Positions 1 through 7,735 are shown, numbered from the stretch's first letter. The stretch: DNA of 64,000 bases from Ruminococcaceae bacterium UBA1375 (GCA_002305795.1 DBRF01000011.1:70035-134034), one strand, 5' to 3'. Numbers and translations: made by a program. Notes: generated by a model not told the origin, from the letters alone.

Positions 1-1
1 C

Positions 2-238
2 AACGCCCAGATCCCCCCGGGGTCGCTGGAGGAATTCTGTCCGGTGGACGATGGCGCTAAGGCCATGTTAAAAAGCGCCTTTGAGCGGCTGGGACTTTCC
101 GGCCGGGCCTATGACCGGATTTTAAAGGTAGCCCGGACCGCCGCAGACCTGGAGGGAAGCGAAGTGATTCGGCGGCCCCATATTGCAGAAGCCATACAGT
201 ATCGCAGTTTGGACCGGAAATACTGGTCACGGCTGTAA
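2..238 (+). CDS. YifB/ComM family Mg-chelatase-like AAA ATPase, C-terminal end (partial)
   Basis: Only the last 78 codons are in the window; the frame is open from base 2 to the TAA at 236-238. The visible residues include PPGSLEEFCP, then a helical segment with GLSGRAYDRILKVARTAADL and a C-terminal RRPHIAEAIQYRSLDR. This is the classic tail of YifB/ComM proteins (Mg-chelatase C-terminal helical domain), a family of hexameric helicase-like ATPases; ComM drives branch migration during natural transformation. The ATPase core lies upstream and is not visible. The dCMP deaminase gene follows after 23 nt, so the two are probably co-transcribed. The family call is firm; the exact role in this organism is inferred. 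Confidence 0.85.
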   Translation, partial: NAQIPPGSLEEFCPVDDGAKAMLKSAFERLGLSGRAYDRILKVARTAADLEGSEVIRRPHIAEAIQYRSLDRKYWSRL

Positions 239-261
239 TAAAACCAACAGGAGGCTATATT

Positions 262-747
262 ATGAGCGAAAAACGCAAAGGGTATCTCACATGGGACGCA
301 TACTTTATGGGAATCGCCCTGCTCAGCGCCCAGCGCAGCAAGGACAGCAGCACCCAGGTGGGAAGCTGCATCGTCAACCAGGACAACAAAATCCTTTCCA
401 TGGGATACAACGGGATGCCTACCGGCTGCGACGACGACGAAATGCCCTGGAGCCGGGAAGGGGACACCTTAAATTCCAAATATGCCTTTGTCTGCCATGC
501 AGAGCTCAACGCCATCCTGAATTACAGCGGGGGCAGCTTAAAGGGAACCCGGATTTACAGCACCCTGTTTCCCTGCAACGAGTGCGCCAAGGCCATCATC
601 CAAAGCGGGATCCGGGAGGTCATCTATCTGTCGGACAAATATGCCGACACCGACGGCGTCCGGGCCAGCAAGCGGATGTTCGACCTGGTTGGAATCAAGT
701 ACCGGGAGTATGTCCCTGCGGGACAGACGGTCACCCTGCAACTGTAA
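262..747 (+). CDS. deoxycytidylate (dCMP) deaminase
   Basis: This 161-aa protein deaminates dCMP to dUMP, feeding dTMP synthesis. The zinc-binding deaminase signature is complete: His79-Ala-Glu81 (HAELNAIL) supplies one zinc ligand and the proton-shuttling Glu, and Pro104-Cys105-x-x-Cys108 (PCNEC) supplies the other two ligands. The length fits the ComEB/dCMP deaminase family. The ATG lies 8-10 nt after an AGGAGG-like site. It sits between a YifB/ComM tail and shikimate kinase, with short gaps on both sides, so the three likely form one transcript ending at the hairpin at 1278-1328. Confidence 0.9.
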   Translation: MSEKRKGYLTWDAYFMGIALLSAQRSKDSSTQVGSCIVNQDNKILSMGYNGMPTGCDDDEMPWSREGDTLNSKYAFVCHAELNAILNYSGGSLKGTRIYSTLFPCNECAKAIIQSGIREVIYLSDKYADTDGVRASKRMFDLVGIKYREYVPAGQTVTLQL

Positions 748-765
748 CGGAAAGGAAGAAGCACT

Positions 766-1272
766 TTGAGCAATCTGTACCTCTGCGGCTTTATGGGCTG
801 CGGAAAAACCACCATCGGCCAGGCCTTCGCCAAAAAGCAGGGCCGGAAATATCTGGATTTGGACCGGTTGATTGTCCAGCGGCAAGGCCGGACCATTCCG
901 GAAATCTTTGCCCAGGAGGGGGAAGAGGGGTTCCGGGCCATTGAGCAGCAGACCCTTCTCTCCACCCAGGAGTACAAAGGCGCAGTCATTTCCACCGGCG
1001 GCGGTATCCTCACCAAACGGGAAAACGGGGGCATCTGCAACCGGCTGGGGGTTTTGGTGTTTTTGGACCTTCCCTTTGAGGACTGCTATCAGCGCATTCA
1101 GGGGGACACCAACCGGCCCTTGGTGATGCAGAACACCGAAGAACAGCTTCAAGCCCTGTTTGACCGGCGCAGAACGGTGTACCTGGAAGAAAGCGGCTTG
1201 GTGCTGGACGCCAAAGGTTCGGTACAGCAAATTGTAGCCCGGCTGGAACAAGCATTAAAACATCATGGATAA
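766..1272 (+). CDS. aroK: shikimate kinase
   Basis: This 168-aa cytosolic kinase phosphorylates shikimate at O-3 with ATP in the chorismate pathway. The Walker A loop is at residues 8-15 (GFMGCGKT), the Mg/shikimate-binding DLD at 31-33, and the shikimate-binding GGG at 78-80 (STGGG). The start is a TTG preceded by GGAAAGGAAG. The gene is followed directly by a strong intrinsic terminator. A second shikimate-pathway gene, aroE, lies about 6.5 kb away on the other strand, so the pathway is not in one operon here. Confidence 0.93.
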   Translation: MSNLYLCGFMGCGKTTIGQAFAKKQGRKYLDLDRLIVQRQGRTIPEIFAQEGEEGFRAIEQQTLLSTQEYKGAVISTGGGILTKRENGGICNRLGVLVFLDLPFEDCYQRIQGDTNRPLVMQNTEEQLQALFDRRRTVYLEESGLVLDAKGSVQQIVARLEQALKHHG

Positions 1273-1277
1273 AAAAA

Positions 1278-1328
1278 TCCCAACGGACCGGACGGTGAGA
1301 GCACCGAAAGGCCGTTGGGAGTTTTTTT
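1278..1328. terminator. bidirectional intrinsic terminator
   Basis: A 9-bp perfect stem, TCCCAACGG (1278-1286) with CCGTTGGGA (1312-1320), is preceded by seven A and followed by seven T. It can end the aroK transcript on the plus strand and the DUF4190-like gene at 1334-1852 on the minus strand. Confidence 0.85.
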
Positions 1329-1333
1329 GTTTC

Positions 1334-1852
1334 TTACAGCAAAGTGGTGAACCAGGAGAAAAAGAAGGCAAGGTACGCCATCAAAATAAAAAGCAGAACC
1401 ATAACGGCGGCGTAGATTCCAAAGCAAATAATAGCAAGTGTCATGCCGATGGAACTGTTCCGACGCCCGGGGAAATTGGGGGGATAGAATTGAAATTTCT
1501 GTTTGGAAATCATACCGAAGACCAGGGAAAGCAATCCGCAGGCCAAGATGGGATAGGAGAGATTGAGGTAGATGAAATGAGAACCTTGGCCGAGAAGATA
1601 AGAAGAGAAAGAAAGGGAACAAAGAATATTTACTACGAAAAGCCCCAAAGAGACGGCGCCTAAGATCAGGCTTGCGGTAGCCAGTTTTGTGCTGGTCTCC
1701 GTTGACATTTGTACTCGGGACGGGTTGGCTCCAGGTTTCCGGTAAGGAATGAACGGGGGGTCTTGGGCGGCAGGAGAAATCGGTTCCGATGAATCGGATG
1801 GGGGAATTGGGTCGGGGGTTGGCGTGTCTTTGTTTTGTTCAGGGATGTTCAT
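1334..1852 (-). CDS. DUF4190-like membrane protein with proline-rich N-terminal tail (array member 4)
   Basis: The 172-aa protein has a cytosolic-looking N-terminus rich in Pro/Ser/Asp (residues 1-50), then three hydrophobic stretches at about 57-80, 97-118 and 133-165. A basic loop with the pattern FYPPNFPGRRNS lies before the last stretch. The body matches the small polytopic DUF4190-type architecture; biochemical function is unknown. ATG at 1852 is preceded by AAAGGAGA with 7-nt spacing. It is the last of four related tandem genes, closest to the 2022-2555 copy (shared TKLATASL and PPNFPGRR/PPDFPARR motifs). It has its own promoter at 1926-1954 and ends at the bidirectional terminator. Confidence 0.7.
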   Translation of the reverse strand: MNIPEQNKDTPTPDPIPPSDSSEPISPAAQDPPFIPYRKPGANPSRVQMSTETSTKLATASLILGAVSLGLFVVNILCSLSFSSYLLGQGSHFIYLNLSYPILACGLLSLVFGMISKQKFQFYPPNFPGRRNSSIGMTLAIICFGIYAAVMVLLFILMAYLAFFFSWFTTLL

Positions 1853-1925
1853 GTCTATTCTCCTTTTCCATGTTTTTCAAGATTACAATATGCTGAGATC
1901 GGAGTGCTTAAATATACAAAGAGTT

Positions 1926-1954
1926 ATTATAAATAAAAATATACTGTTTGTAAA
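1926..1954 (-). promoter_or_regulatory. sigma-A type promoter for the 1334-1852 gene
   Basis: On the minus strand TTTACA (1949-1954) is separated by 17 nt from a perfect TATAAT (1926-1931), about 75 nt before the start codon. The spacer is almost all A/T. Confidence 0.75.
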
Positions 1955-2021
1955 CTTTGCTGCTTTTCAGATTTGCTGCCGGATTCCTTCTCATCCATAA
2001 GGGGACATTTCCAGTTCCTTC

Positions 2022-2555
2022 TCATATGGAGAGGAGAAACAAGAGAAAGAGATAGATGGTGAAGAAAAAGGCCAGCAAATAAATCAGTACATAGATGCCA
2101 AGTCCGACAGAAGCGAAGATAATCCCCAGCAGGCTGTTCCTCCGCGCCGGAAAATCCGGGGGATAGTGCCGAAATCGGTTGCGGGAAATCAGGCCGAAAA
2201 TCAGCGCCAGCAGGCCGCAGACCACAACGGGAAAAGTGAGGTCTGCAAAATTGCTGGAATTGTGGAAGACCGGCTCCGCCAAATCCGAAAGGTCTCCTAA
2301 AAATCCTACCAGAAGCAGCCCCAAACAAATGGAACCCAGCACCAGGCTGGCTGTAGCCAGTTTTGTTTTGGGCTTGGAGTACGGGGGCATTTTTCCCGGA
2401 TGAAGAGGATAGCCGCCGGGCTGGATGTAATAGGGCGGTGGCGGTGGAGGAGGAGTAGGCTTTTGATAGGGAATGAAGGGAGGCTCTTGTGGCGGAGGGG
2501 GTGGAGAAACCGGATCGGGGGGCGGTGTGCCGTTGTTTTGCTGCGGGGTGTTCAT
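2022..2555 (-). CDS. DUF4190-like membrane protein with polyproline N-terminal tail (array member 3)
   Basis: The 177-aa protein starts with an unstructured tail full of proline runs (PPPPPQEPP, PPPPPPPYY), then three hydrophobic stretches in the C-terminal 110 residues. An upstream in-frame ATG at 2561 is only 1-2 nt from the GGAG, while the ATG at 2555 has the same 7-nt spacing as in its neighbour, so 2555 is preferred. The membrane body resembles the 1334-1852 product. Proline-rich tails in small membrane proteins often bind partner domains, but nothing in the window shows which. Function unknown. Confidence 0.7.
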   Translation of the reverse strand: MNTPQQNNGTPPPDPVSPPPPPQEPPFIPYQKPTPPPPPPPYYIQPGGYPLHPGKMPPYSKPKTKLATASLVLGSICLGLLLVGFLGDLSDLAEPVFHNSSNFADLTFPVVVCGLLALIFGLISRNRFRHYPPDFPARRNSLLGIIFASVGLGIYVLIYLLAFFFTIYLFLLFLLSI

Positions 2556-2579
2556 GTACATTCTCCTTTTTCGTTGATT

Positions 2580-2618
2580 TCAAAAAAACGACAACCCGCA
2601 GAGGAATTGCCGTTTTTT
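2580..2618 (-). terminator. intrinsic terminator after the 2626-3279 gene
   Basis: On the minus strand an 8-bp stem AACGGCAA/TTGTCGTT with one G-U pair is followed by seven T. It separates array members 2 and 3. Confidence 0.65.
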
Positions 2619-2625
2619 CCGTGAA

Positions 2626-3279
2626 TCAGTAGTTTAAATAATACGGATAGTTATATAAGTAATTAATAGTACCATTTGTAACGAGCAGAATCAGGCAAAC
2701 AATGATCAATACGATGGCGAAAATGCTGATTCCCAGCCCGACTGCGCCGCAGATTTTGCCCACCTTCACATAGGTGGTGTTGGGACCCAGGTTGCCGTTG
2801 GGATAATGGCCCTTCACCCGGGAGGAAAACACCAAAGCTAAAATGGCGCAGACCAAGCTTCCCATGACAACGGAGCAGATACCCAGCACCATTGCTGCAA
2901 CGGCCAGCCCTTCCGGTTTATATTGGGGTTTGGCATTTGGCTGGGGATTGACCGGCTGCTGAGGATAAGGAGGCTGCTGGGGATAGGGCGGCGGAGGGGG
3001 TACAGGCGCCTGTTGGCCGTAATAGGGGTTCTGATAAGGATTGGGGTAGTTCTGCATTGGCGGGGCCCCGTAATAGCTGGGAGCGTAGTTAGGCTGGGGC
3101 GGGGTAAAGGGCGCTTGGGAATAAGCTTGGGTTTGTGGCATGGCCGGACCGGCAGGACGGGAGGCTTGCTGGGGGGCAGAGCCGGAGTTGACTTGGCTTT
3201 GTTCCTTTGCTTGAGAGGATTGGGCAGCTTCTGCCGGCGGCGGATAACCGCCCTGTTCCAGATTGTTGGGATCCATCAT
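2626..3279 (-). CDS. DUF4190 domain protein with long Pro/Gln/Tyr-rich tail (array member 2)
   Basis: In this 217-aa protein residues 1-122 are low-complexity, dominated by Pro, Gln, Tyr and Ala (repeated YPQQP, NPYQNPYYG). Residues about 123-210 hold two strong transmembrane segments around a short loop (GHYPNGNLGPNTTYVKVGKICG). This layout is typical of Firmicutes DUF4190 proteins. An AAAGGA site precedes two adjacent ATG codons at 3279 and 3276; the first is used here. Only 35 nt separate it from the upstream gene 3315-3809 with no terminator, so those two are probably one transcript. Function unknown. Confidence 0.72.
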   Translation of the reverse strand: MMDPNNLEQGGYPPPAEAAQSSQAKEQSQVNSGSAPQQASRPAGPAMPQTQAYSQAPFTPPQPNYAPSYYGAPPMQNYPNPYQNPYYGQQAPVPPPPPYPQQPPYPQQPVNPQPNAKPQYKPEGLAVAAMVLGICSVVMGSLVCAILALVFSSRVKGHYPNGNLGPNTTYVKVGKICGAVGLGISIFAIVLIIVCLILLVTNGTINYLYNYPYYLNY

Positions 3280-3314
3280 AGCAATTTCCTTTCTTTTATG
3301 AAATCAGCCGGAGC

Positions 3315-3809
3315 TTAAAACGGCAGGGAGGTAGCGCTGATTTGGATGTCGATATTGCCGTTAAGATAGGGGGACAGCTCATCCACGAGATAAGGGGTGG
3401 CTTCCTGGATGAACAGGACGGTAGCAATAATCAAGATGGTCCAGAGAATGGCAAACAGGATGGAGAAGACCAAGCCTACAATCCCGCAGATTTTCCCTGC
3501 TTTCACAAAGTTTTGGCTGGCGCCCAAATTGCCGCCGGGAGCCTGCTTAGTTACTTTTCCTGCAAAGACAATGGCTAAGATGGCGCAAATCAGCCCGGTG
3601 ATGAAACCGGCGGAAAAGAAGATGGAGCAGATGCCCAGCACCATGGATGCAATGGCCATGCCGCTGGGTTTGTTTTGGTTGATGGGAGAGGAATACTGGG
3701 GGTAAGGCTGGTAGGGCTGGGAATATCCCTGCTGGTACTGCCCTTGGGGCGGCTGCTGATAAGATGGACCCTGAGAGGGTTGGGGGTTGGGGTTCTGATT
3801 GAATTCCAT
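3315..3809 (-). CDS. DUF4190 domain membrane protein (array member 1)
   Basis: The 164-aa protein has a Pro/Gln/Tyr-rich tail (residues 1-45, repeated QGY/QPYQPYPQ) and a membrane body from about residue 46 with the sequence style MAIASMVLGICSI, a GNLGASQNFVKAGKICG loop, then a second hydrophobic pair. The body is clearly paralogous to 2626-3279 (same loop). ATG is preceded by AAGGAGA with 7-nt spacing. It is the first gene of the minus-strand array of four. No enzymatic motif is visible. Confidence 0.72.
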   Translation of the reverse strand: MEFNQNPNPQPSQGPSYQQPPQGQYQQGYSQPYQPYPQYSSPINQNKPSGMAIASMVLGICSIFFSAGFITGLICAILAIVFAGKVTKQAPGGNLGASQNFVKAGKICGIVGLVFSILFAILWTILIIATVLFIQEATPYLVDELSPYLNGNIDIQISATSLPF

Positions 3810-3886
3810 AACAATTCTCCTTGTTGATCGTAGAAAAACGGCTGCACCGGCGGCGGAAATCTTTTGCCCATCCGGTTGTTGTGTTT

Positions 3887-3895
3887 ATTCTACCA
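3887..3895 (-). promoter_or_regulatory. possible extended -10 promoter for the DUF4190 array
   Basis: On the minus strand TGGTAGAAT (TG-N-TAGAAT) lies about 80 nt upstream of the 3809 start. No convincing -35 is seen, so this is tentative. Confidence 0.3.
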
Positions 3896-3974
3896 TGAAA
3901 TATCCATTGGGTTTCCCTCGGTTTTGCGAAGCAAAATGGCTGGTCGGACATTGGGCCGGCCAAGAGGGGAACCG

Positions 3975-3999
3975 TAATGACTGCTTTCGGCAGTCATTA
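3975..3999. other. perfect 10-bp hairpin between the DUF4190 array and typA
   Basis: TAATGACTGC and GCAGTCATTA flank a 5-nt TTTCG loop. No T-run follows on either strand, so it is not a clear terminator. It is the only distinct structure in the roughly 380-nt divergent spacer. Confidence 0.5.
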
Positions 4000-4139
4000 T
4001 ATCATATTTAGGATTCACTGACAAGATGAAAACCCAGCGGGAAACCTCTTTTTTGCCAAACAAACCCGTCGGCAGAAAAGAGAATTTATTCACTGTTACA
4101 AAATCGGGGAAAAACCATGGAAAAAAATGCGGGATGAGA

Positions 4140-4145
4140 TATAAT
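4140..4145 (+). promoter_or_regulatory. -10 element of probable typA promoter
   Basis: A perfect TATAAT lies 42 nt before the TypA start. The -35 region is weak (ATGGAA at 17-nt spacing). Confidence 0.4.
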
Positions 4146-4187
4146 AGGAAAGAATATAAGGAACAATCTGTGCAAAGGAGAATGGAC

Positions 4188-6005
4188 TTGACTCGCAGTG
4201 ACGTAAGAAATGTCGCCATTGTGGCCCACGTTGACCACGGCAAAACCACCTTGGTGGATGAAATGCTTAAACAGGGAGGCGCCTTCCGGGAAAACCAGGT
4301 GGTGCAGGACCGTGTCATGGATAGCAACGCCCAGGAACGGGAACGGGGCATCACCATTTTGGCCAAGAACACTTCCGTTCATTATAAAGGGACCAAAATC
4401 AACATCATCGACACTCCCGGCCACGCCGACTTTGGCGGGGAAGTGGAACGGGTGCTGAAGATGGTGGACGGAGTCCTGCTGCTGGTGGACTCCTTTGAAG
4501 GCACCATGCCCCAGACCCGGTTCGTGCTGCAAAAGGCGTTGGAGCTGGGACATAAGATTATTATTGTAGTGAACAAGATCGACCGGCCGGATGCCCGGCT
4601 GGATGAAGTGGAAGATGAAGTGCTGGAGCTGCTGATGGATTTGGATGCCACCGACGAACAGCTGGACAGCCCGGTGGTGTACTGCTCTGGACGGGAAGGC
4701 ATTGCCACCCTGGACTACCATCAGAAGGGAACCGACCTGACCCCCCTCTTCGACACCATTCTGGAACACATCCCGGCCCCGGAAGGGGACGAAACCGCTC
4801 CCTTCCAGATGCTGATTTCTTCGGTGGACTACAATGACTATGTAGGGCGGATTGCCATCGGCCGCATCAGCCGGGGCACCCTCCATCAGAACCAGGAAGT
4901 GATGGTCTGCGATTACCACAACCCCAAGCGCCGCTACAAGAGCAAAGTGGTGAACATGTATCAGATTGAATCCCTGAAGCGGGTGCCCTGCACCGAAGCC
5001 ACCATCGGGGACATCGTCTGCATCTCCGGCATCGACGATTTGACCATTGGGGACACCCTTTGCGACCCCAGTGATGTGGAGCCGGTGGAATTTGTGCAAA
5101 TCAGCCAGCCCACCGTGGAAATGACTTTCTCGGTGAACGATTCCCCCTTTGCGGGCCAGGATGGCAAGTACGTCACCTCCCGGCAGCTGCGGGAACGGCT
5201 GATGAAGGAGCTGCTCCGGGACGTGTCCCTCCGGGTGGAGGAAACCGACAGCACCGATAAGTTCATCGTTTCCGGCCGGGGGGAGATGCACCTCTCCGTT
5301 CTCATTGAGAATATGCGCCGGGAAGGGTATGAGCTGCAGGTCAGCACCCCCAGAGTGCTGTTCCGCACCATCAACGGCAAACAGTGCGAGCCCATTGAAC
5401 GGCTGGTAGTGGACGTGCCGGAGGAATACATGGGCGCTGTCATGGAAAAGATGGGCACTCGCAAGGGTGAGCTTCAGCACATGACCCCCCAGGGCAGCCG
5501 GATGCGGATCGAGTTTCTGGTGCCTTCCCGGGGACTGTTTGGCTACAAGAGCGAGTTTCTCACCGACACCAAGGGCGAAGGCATTATGAGCTCGGTGTTT
5601 GAACGGTATGAGCCCTACAAGGGCGAGATCGCCAAGCGCACCACCGGCTCCCTCATTGCCTACGAATCCGGGGAAAGCGTCACCTACGGTTTGTACAATG
5701 CCCAGGAGCGGGGCACTCTGTTTATCGGCGCCGGTGTTCCGGTGTACCAAGGCATGGTGGTGGGCCAGTCTCCCAAAGCGGAAGATCTGGTGGTGAATGT
5801 CTGCAAGAAAAAGCAGCTGACCAACACCCGTGCTTCCGGCAGTGATGATGCCCTGCGGCTGATTCCCCCCAAAGTCATGAGCTTGGAACAGTGCCTGGAA
5901 TTTATCAACGATGACGAATTGGCGGAGGTCACCCCCCATCATCTGCGGATCCGCAAAGCCATTTTGGACAACGTCCAGCGGGCTAAGCAGAGAGCCAAGA
6001 AATAA
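4188..6005 (+). CDS. typA: ribosome-associated translational GTPase TypA/BipA
   Basis: A translation-factor GTPase of the EF-G class that acts on the ribosome, with roles in 50S assembly and stress adaptation in other bacteria. From the chosen start it is 605 aa, the usual length. The G1 loop is AHVDHGKTT (residues 13-21), followed by the switch region with RERGITI, DTPGHADFGGEVER (G3) and NKIDRPDAR (G4); the C-terminal half carries EF-G-like domains III/V and the BipA-specific end. Start choice: AAAGGAG at 4174-4180 is 7 nt from TTG 4188 but only 1 nt from ATG 4182, so TTG is preferred and ATG 4182 is the alternative. It is monocistronic, with a strong terminator behind it. Confidence 0.93.
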   Translation: MTRSDVRNVAIVAHVDHGKTTLVDEMLKQGGAFRENQVVQDRVMDSNAQERERGITILAKNTSVHYKGTKINIIDTPGHADFGGEVERVLKMVDGVLLLVDSFEGTMPQTRFVLQKALELGHKIIIVVNKIDRPDARLDEVEDEVLELLMDLDATDEQLDSPVVYCSGREGIATLDYHQKGTDLTPLFDTILEHIPAPEGDETAPFQMLISSVDYNDYVGRIAIGRISRGTLHQNQEVMVCDYHNPKRRYKSKVVNMYQIESLKRVPCTEATIGDIVCISGIDDLTIGDTLCDPSDVEPVEFVQISQPTVEMTFSVNDSPFAGQDGKYVTSRQLRERLMKELLRDVSLRVEETDSTDKFIVSGRGEMHLSVLIENMRREGYELQVSTPRVLFRTINGKQCEPIERLVVDVPEEYMGAVMEKMGTRKGELQHMTPQGSRMRIEFLVPSRGLFGYKSEFLTDTKGEGIMSSVFERYEPYKGEIAKRTTGSLIAYESGESVTYGLYNAQERGTLFIGAGVPVYQGMVVGQSPKAEDLVVNVCKKKQLTNTRASGSDDALRLIPPKVMSLEQCLEFINDDELAEVTPHHLRIRKAILDNVQRAKQRAKK

Positions 6006-6020
6006 ATTAGAAAGAACATG

Positions 6021-6064
6021 ATTACCGGTGACCGGCCTGTTTGGGCCGGGCCGGTAATTTTTTG
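6021..6064 (+). terminator. intrinsic terminator of typA
   Basis: ATTACCGG...CCGGTAAT enclose an inner CCGGCC/GGGCCGG pairing, followed by a T-run at 6058-6063, 16 nt after the typA stop. Confidence 0.85.
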
Positions 6065-6441
6065 TTGCCGAATCACCCCGGGATTGGTTACAGCGGGATG
6101 GAATTTTTCGGAAAAAGAATAACAAAATGTAGCCGTTTCCTTTGACCGGAAGACTTAAAATCAGAAAAGCCGCAAAGTGGTCCGTACAATTCAAACTTTT
6201 TGAAACATACTAAAAGTATAATCAAGAAATTAAATTACAATTAGGATTAAATAATTACAAAAAGAAGCCGTTTTTCCAGGTTTTGAAATTAGATGCTTTT
6301 TTGTAGGAATGCACAAAAGATATTGTCGTTTCTTGTGCAGATTCAAGGATGATTGTGAAAAAAATCGCAAAAATCGAGGGAAATCACCCATATTTTAACC
6401 AGTAAATGGAAATAACTCACAAAAAAAGGAAACAAAAAAAC
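6065..6441. other. AT-rich non-coding spacer
   Basis: This 377-nt stretch between the typA terminator and the next promoter has no convincing ORF, RNA gene or repeat. Its right part is A-rich and could act as an UP element for the promoter at 6442-6470. Confidence 0.5.
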
Positions 6442-6470
6442 TTGACAAGAGAGGGGGATCTCACTATAAT
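6442..6470 (+). promoter_or_regulatory. consensus sigma-A promoter of the 3D/G5 protein gene
   Basis: A perfect TTGACA (6442-6447), 17-nt spacer and perfect TATAAT (6465-6470), with A-rich DNA directly upstream. The resulting leader is about 95 nt; no known riboswitch core was recognised in it. Confidence 0.85.
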
Positions 6471-6571
6471 GATTGCAAATCGGTAACAAGAATTACAAAA
6501 ACAAGCAAGCAAAGTTTACATTTACAATTTCCCCTACATGACGAAACACAGGAAATAAGGAGTTTATTATC

Positions 6572-7609
6572 ATGAGACTGGAATGCAAATGGCTCAAGGC
6601 CCACAAAGAGATTCTCTGCAAAGTCATCTCTGCGGTTCTGATGGTTACCATGGTAGCTACAGTGCTTACCGGCTTGACCGCTGCGGAACAGGAAGTGAAC
6701 ATTCATGAAAACGGAACGGTTTACTCTCGCTACACGGTGTACACCGATCCGGAAAAAATTCTGGAAAGCCAGGGCATCGTTTTGGAAGAGGGAGACGAAT
6801 ATGTCTTCTCCGGTTTTGAAGACGGTGTGGCGGACCTCACTGTGATGCGTGCCTTCCGGGTAGAAATCCAGGCGGACGGCGCGGTCAGCGAAGTGAAGAT
6901 GGCCAGCGGCACCGTGGCCCAGGCACTGGAAAAAGCCGGCGTGACCGTTGGGGAACAGGATTTGATTAACGTATCCATGGACCAGGAAGTGTTTTCCGGC
7001 ATGACCATCGTGATCAACCGAGTGACCTACACTCAGGAAGACACCGTGGAGTCCATCCCTTATGAGACCGTGCATAACGGCACTCTCTCCACCCCCTACA
7101 GCACCTATGTGGAATCGGTTGCCGGGGAAAACGGGGAAAAGGTGGTCACCACCCAGTACCGTTATGTGGACGGCGTGCTCACCGGCAGCGAAGTCATCAA
7201 TGAAGTTATCACCAAGAATCCGGTGGACCGGGTCCTGGACGTGATGGAACAGTATTATGTAGGCGGCGAACTGGTGCAGGCGGAAACCTCTCCGGTGCAG
7301 CTGGACGCCAACGGCATCCCGGTGAACTATAAGAGCAAGGTCACCGGTAAGGCCACCGCTTACTCTGCTTTGGGCAGACCCACCTCCCTCACTCCCGGCG
7401 CTGTGGCCATGGACTTAAGCAAGTACCCCAAGGGAACCCAGCTGTACATTGTTTCCAGCGACGGCAGCTATGTTTACGGCTATTCCGTGGTGCGGGATAC
7501 CGGCGCCTTTGTTCACAACGGCAGCGGTGTGCTGGTGGACTGCTTCTTCAACACTTATGAAGAAAGCGTGCAGTTCGGCGCCAAAACGGTGGATGTTTAC
7601 GTTCTGTAA
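6572..7609 (+). CDS. secreted cell-wall protein with DUF348, G5 and 3D domains (YabE/RpfB-like)
   Basis: The 345-aa protein has a basic N-terminus and a hydrophobic signal/anchor segment at about residues 14-37. One or two DUF348 ubiquitin-like repeats follow, including GTVAQALEKAGVTVGEQDLI, then a G5 domain around 150-225 (EDTVESIPYETVHNGTL to GVLTGSEVINE). The end is a 3D domain with the three conserved Asp in AMD, RDTG and LVDCFF. 3D domains share the barrel of lytic transglycosylases such as MltA, and RpfB/YabE proteins act in peptidoglycan remodelling. There is no separate Rpf lysozyme-like domain. A consensus promoter drives it and a terminator follows, so it is monocistronic and probably well expressed. 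Confidence 0.82.
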   Translation: MRLECKWLKAHKEILCKVISAVLMVTMVATVLTGLTAAEQEVNIHENGTVYSRYTVYTDPEKILESQGIVLEEGDEYVFSGFEDGVADLTVMRAFRVEIQADGAVSEVKMASGTVAQALEKAGVTVGEQDLINVSMDQEVFSGMTIVINRVTYTQEDTVESIPYETVHNGTLSTPYSTYVESVAGENGEKVVTTQYRYVDGVLTGSEVINEVITKNPVDRVLDVMEQYYVGGELVQAETSPVQLDANGIPVNYKSKVTGKATAYSALGRPTSLTPGAVAMDLSKYPKGTQLYIVSSDGSYVYGYSVVRDTGAFVHNGSGVLVDCFFNTYEESVQFGAKTVDVYVL

Positions 7610-7635
7610 TACCGAGCAAAAAGATTACAATCAGG

Positions 7636-7687
7636 AACCTTCTCAGGCAGCTGGAAACAGCGGCCTGGGGAGGTTTTTCCTTTTTTC
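7636..7687 (+). terminator. intrinsic terminator of the 3D/G5 gene
   Basis: An imperfect stem AACCTTCTCAGGC/GCCTGGGGAGGTT with an AGCTGGAAACAGCG loop is followed by a T-rich tail. Confidence 0.75.
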
Positions 7688-7699
7688 GGCCAGTGGGAC

Positions 7700-7735
7700 A
7701 AAAAGAAAGCCCGAAAGCGCTCTGCTTTCGGGCTT
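7700..7735 (-). terminator. intrinsic terminator of fabD-aroE
   Basis: A 12-bp perfect stem (7707-7718 with 7724-7735) is followed on the minus strand by TTTCTTTTTG. It lies 16 nt past the aroE stop. Confidence 0.85.

Noticed and set aside
4086..6194. 702-aa minus-strand ORF antisense to typA
   Set aside because: It is a shadow of the codon bias of typA; no ribosome binding site, and its translation is low-complexity His/Gly/Gln-rich.
6471..6571. Possible c-di-AMP (ydaO) riboswitch upstream of the 3D/G5 gene
   Set aside because: The leader is only about 95 nt and none of the conserved G-rich ydaO motifs is visible.
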